Assembly (NCBI RefSeq): GCF_003991355.1
Contig: NZ_RCSU01000013.1
Coordinates: forward strand, 122,613-186,612
DNA from: Pseudoflavitalea rhizosphaerae
GTDB lineage: Bacteria; Bacteroidota; Bacteroidia; Chitinophagales; Chitinophagaceae
DNA length: 64,000 bases
Reading direction: 5' to 3'
Shown here: piece after piece, positions 63,186 to 64,000 of the stretch
Layout of the letters: each line of letters opens with the position of its first letter
How positions within the stretch are numbered: position 1 is the first letter of the stretch
Position numbers and translations under genes: made by a program
Notes under the pieces: model-generated
What the model was told of the DNA's origin: nothing
The model's database searches: none
The model's input: the letters and a program-made list of their open reading frames with translations, nothing else

Positions 63186-63866
63186 TTACTGATCACTGTG
63201 CAGATCAGGCCTTCTGTCTTTAGTACGCTGAACGGCCTGTTCATAACGCCAGTCGGCGATCTTCAGGGGGTCGCCGCTCATGAGGATGTCAGGGACCTTC
63301 CAGCCGCGGAAATCCGATGGCCGGGTATACACGGGAGGAGCCAGTAAGTTATCCTGAAAAGAATCCATCAGCGCAGAAGTTTCATCATTGAGCACACCAG
63401 GCAATAATCTTCCAACTGCATCAACGATCACAGCCGCAGCCAGTTCACCTCCACTCAGCACATAATCGCCGATAGAGATCTCCTTCGTTACAAAATGTTG
63501 GCGGATGCGTTCATCGATACCCTTGTAATGTCCGCAGATGATAATGAGATTGCCTTTCAGCGAGAGTTGATTGGCGGTGGATTGATCAAAGCGCGGACCA
63601 TCGGGCGTTACATAAATGATCTCATCATATGTCCTGTCTTTTTGCAGGGTTTCGATGGCATTGGCGAGGGGTTCGGGCATCATTACCATTCCTGCTCCTC
63701 CTCCATACTGGTAATCGTCTACCTGTCCGTATTCATTCACTGCCCATTGACGCAGGTGATGAACATGAACTTCCAGCAATCCCTTATCCCGGGCTCTTTT
63801 CATGATGGAATGGGAAAGCGGGCTCTCCAGTAATTCGGGCACAACAGAAATAATATCGATACGCAT
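63186..63866 (-). CDS. trmD: tRNA (guanine-N1)-methyltransferase TrmD
   Basis: A 226-residue SPOUT methyltransferase that makes m1G37 next to the anticodon. [20 protein letters not shown] is the usual start, so ATG 63866 is preferred over the ATG 42 nt upstream. [27 protein letters not shown] and [20 protein letters not shown] form the trefoil knot that binds [23 protein letters not shown] is the C-terminal domain. In many bacteria this gene follows rpsP and rimM; here it is about 54 kb away. A TATCTTTG string lies just upstream of the start. Confidence 0.96.
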   Translation of the reverse strand: MRIDIISVVPELLESPLSHSIMKRARDKGLLEVHVHHLRQWAVNEYGQVDDYQYGGGAGMVMMPEPLANAIETLQKDRTYDEIIYVTPDGPRFDQSTANQLSLKGNLIIICGHYKGIDERIRQHFVTKEISIGDYVLSGGELAAAVIVDAVGRLLPGVLNDETSALMDSFQDNLLAPPVYTRPSDFRGWKVPDILMSGDPLKIADWRYEQAVQRTKDRRPDLHSDQ

Positions 63867-63870
63867 GGCG

Positions 63871-63878
63871 CAAAGATA
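63871..63878 (-). promoter_or_regulatory. Possible -7 box directly upstream of trmD
   Basis: TATCTTTG on the minus strand matches TAnnTTTG, only 4 nt from the chosen start, so a transcript would begin at or next to the ATG. The -33 position falls near the edge of a repeat and is not conserved. Confidence 0.3.
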
Positions 63879-63903
63879 AGGCAGATGATGAACAATCAGG
63901 ATG

Positions 63904-64000
63904 CTCACTCGCTCGCCTCCGGCGAGTGAGGAATATTTGTTCGCCTCCGGCGAACATTGCGTCGCCGGGAGGCGACGAAATAGAAGTCACTCGCGGGGAC
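63904..64000. repeat. Compound palindromic intergenic repeat, copy 6 (cut by the window end)
   Basis: TCACTCGCTCGCCTCCGGCG opens the left arm, followed by TTCGCCTCCGGCGAA and TCGCCGGGAGGCGA inner hairpins; the right arm (TCACTCGCGGGGAC) is cut by the right edge. It lies 38 nt upstream of the trmD start, presumably at the 3' end of the next gene outside the window. Confidence 0.9.

Overview
This window is a piece of a Bacteroidota chromosome, most likely Chitinophagaceae or a close relative. The support is: promoters of the TTTG-N(17-19)-TAnnTTTG type, a short primary sigma factor without region 1.1, three giant secreted proteins ending in type IX secretion (YPNP-type) sorting domains, a LytS/LytTR two-component pair, an outer-membrane beta-barrel protein of the TonB-receptor-like class, and a short AtpC beside AtpD. 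No tRNA, rRNA, CRISPR array, phage gene or intact transposase was recognised. The assignment to a family is inference; the phylum is well supported.

Layout. 1-8.4 kb: a cut-off amidohydrolase, a 1-Cys peroxiredoxin, DNA polymerase IV, a Crp-like regulator, a DinB-fold protein, an outer-membrane barrel, and a LytS/LytTR pair. 8.4-12.6 kb: housekeeping genes rimM, rpsP, ffh and rpoD, all on the minus strand, then a START-like protein. 12.6-20.6 kb: an LptF/LptG permease, two LOG-family proteins flanking a sodium:solute symporter, an outer-membrane barrel and a GlcD-like FAD oxidase. 20.9-52 kb: a large cell-surface/exopolysaccharide locus. 52-64 kb: housekeeping again (atpD-atpC, grpE-dnaJ, a VWA protein, hpt, a LysM glucosaminidase, an O-methyltransferase, a CDF transporter, trmD).

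The surface locus has two arms. The minus-strand arm (29650 down to 20902) encodes, in transcription order, a Wzz/Wzc-like chain-length ATPase, an acyltransferase, a 34-residue membrane peptide, a Wzy-type polymerase, a half-size TolC-like protein, a second acyltransferase and a polytopic GT39-like protein. The plus-strand arm (37396-42846) encodes a GT2 enzyme, a stand-alone receiver, an undecaprenyl-phosphate sugar transferase with a degenerate receiver domain at its N-terminus, and two more GT2 enzymes. Between and beside the arms are three giant secreted proteins, each with an N-terminal alpha/beta-hydrolase (esterase-like) domain followed by long arrays of FN3/PA14/LamG or PKD modules and a T9SS tail. 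Together they suggest synthesis, acylation and export of a polysaccharide, plus secreted enzymes that may act on it or on environmental polysaccharide. No Wzx flippase or classical Wza exporter was recognised here.

Two dispersed repeat families run through the window. One is a compound palindrome of about 100-120 bp found at 3' ends of genes (six copies, one cut by the window edge). The other is a 93-bp element with three copies (14744, 15281, 20748), one of which sits inside a MITE-like pair of 20-bp inverted repeats. The most interesting candidates for follow-up are the receiver/pseudo-receiver pair controlling the sugar transferase, a module present three times in the 2413-residue protein, the tiny membrane peptides, and these two repeat families.
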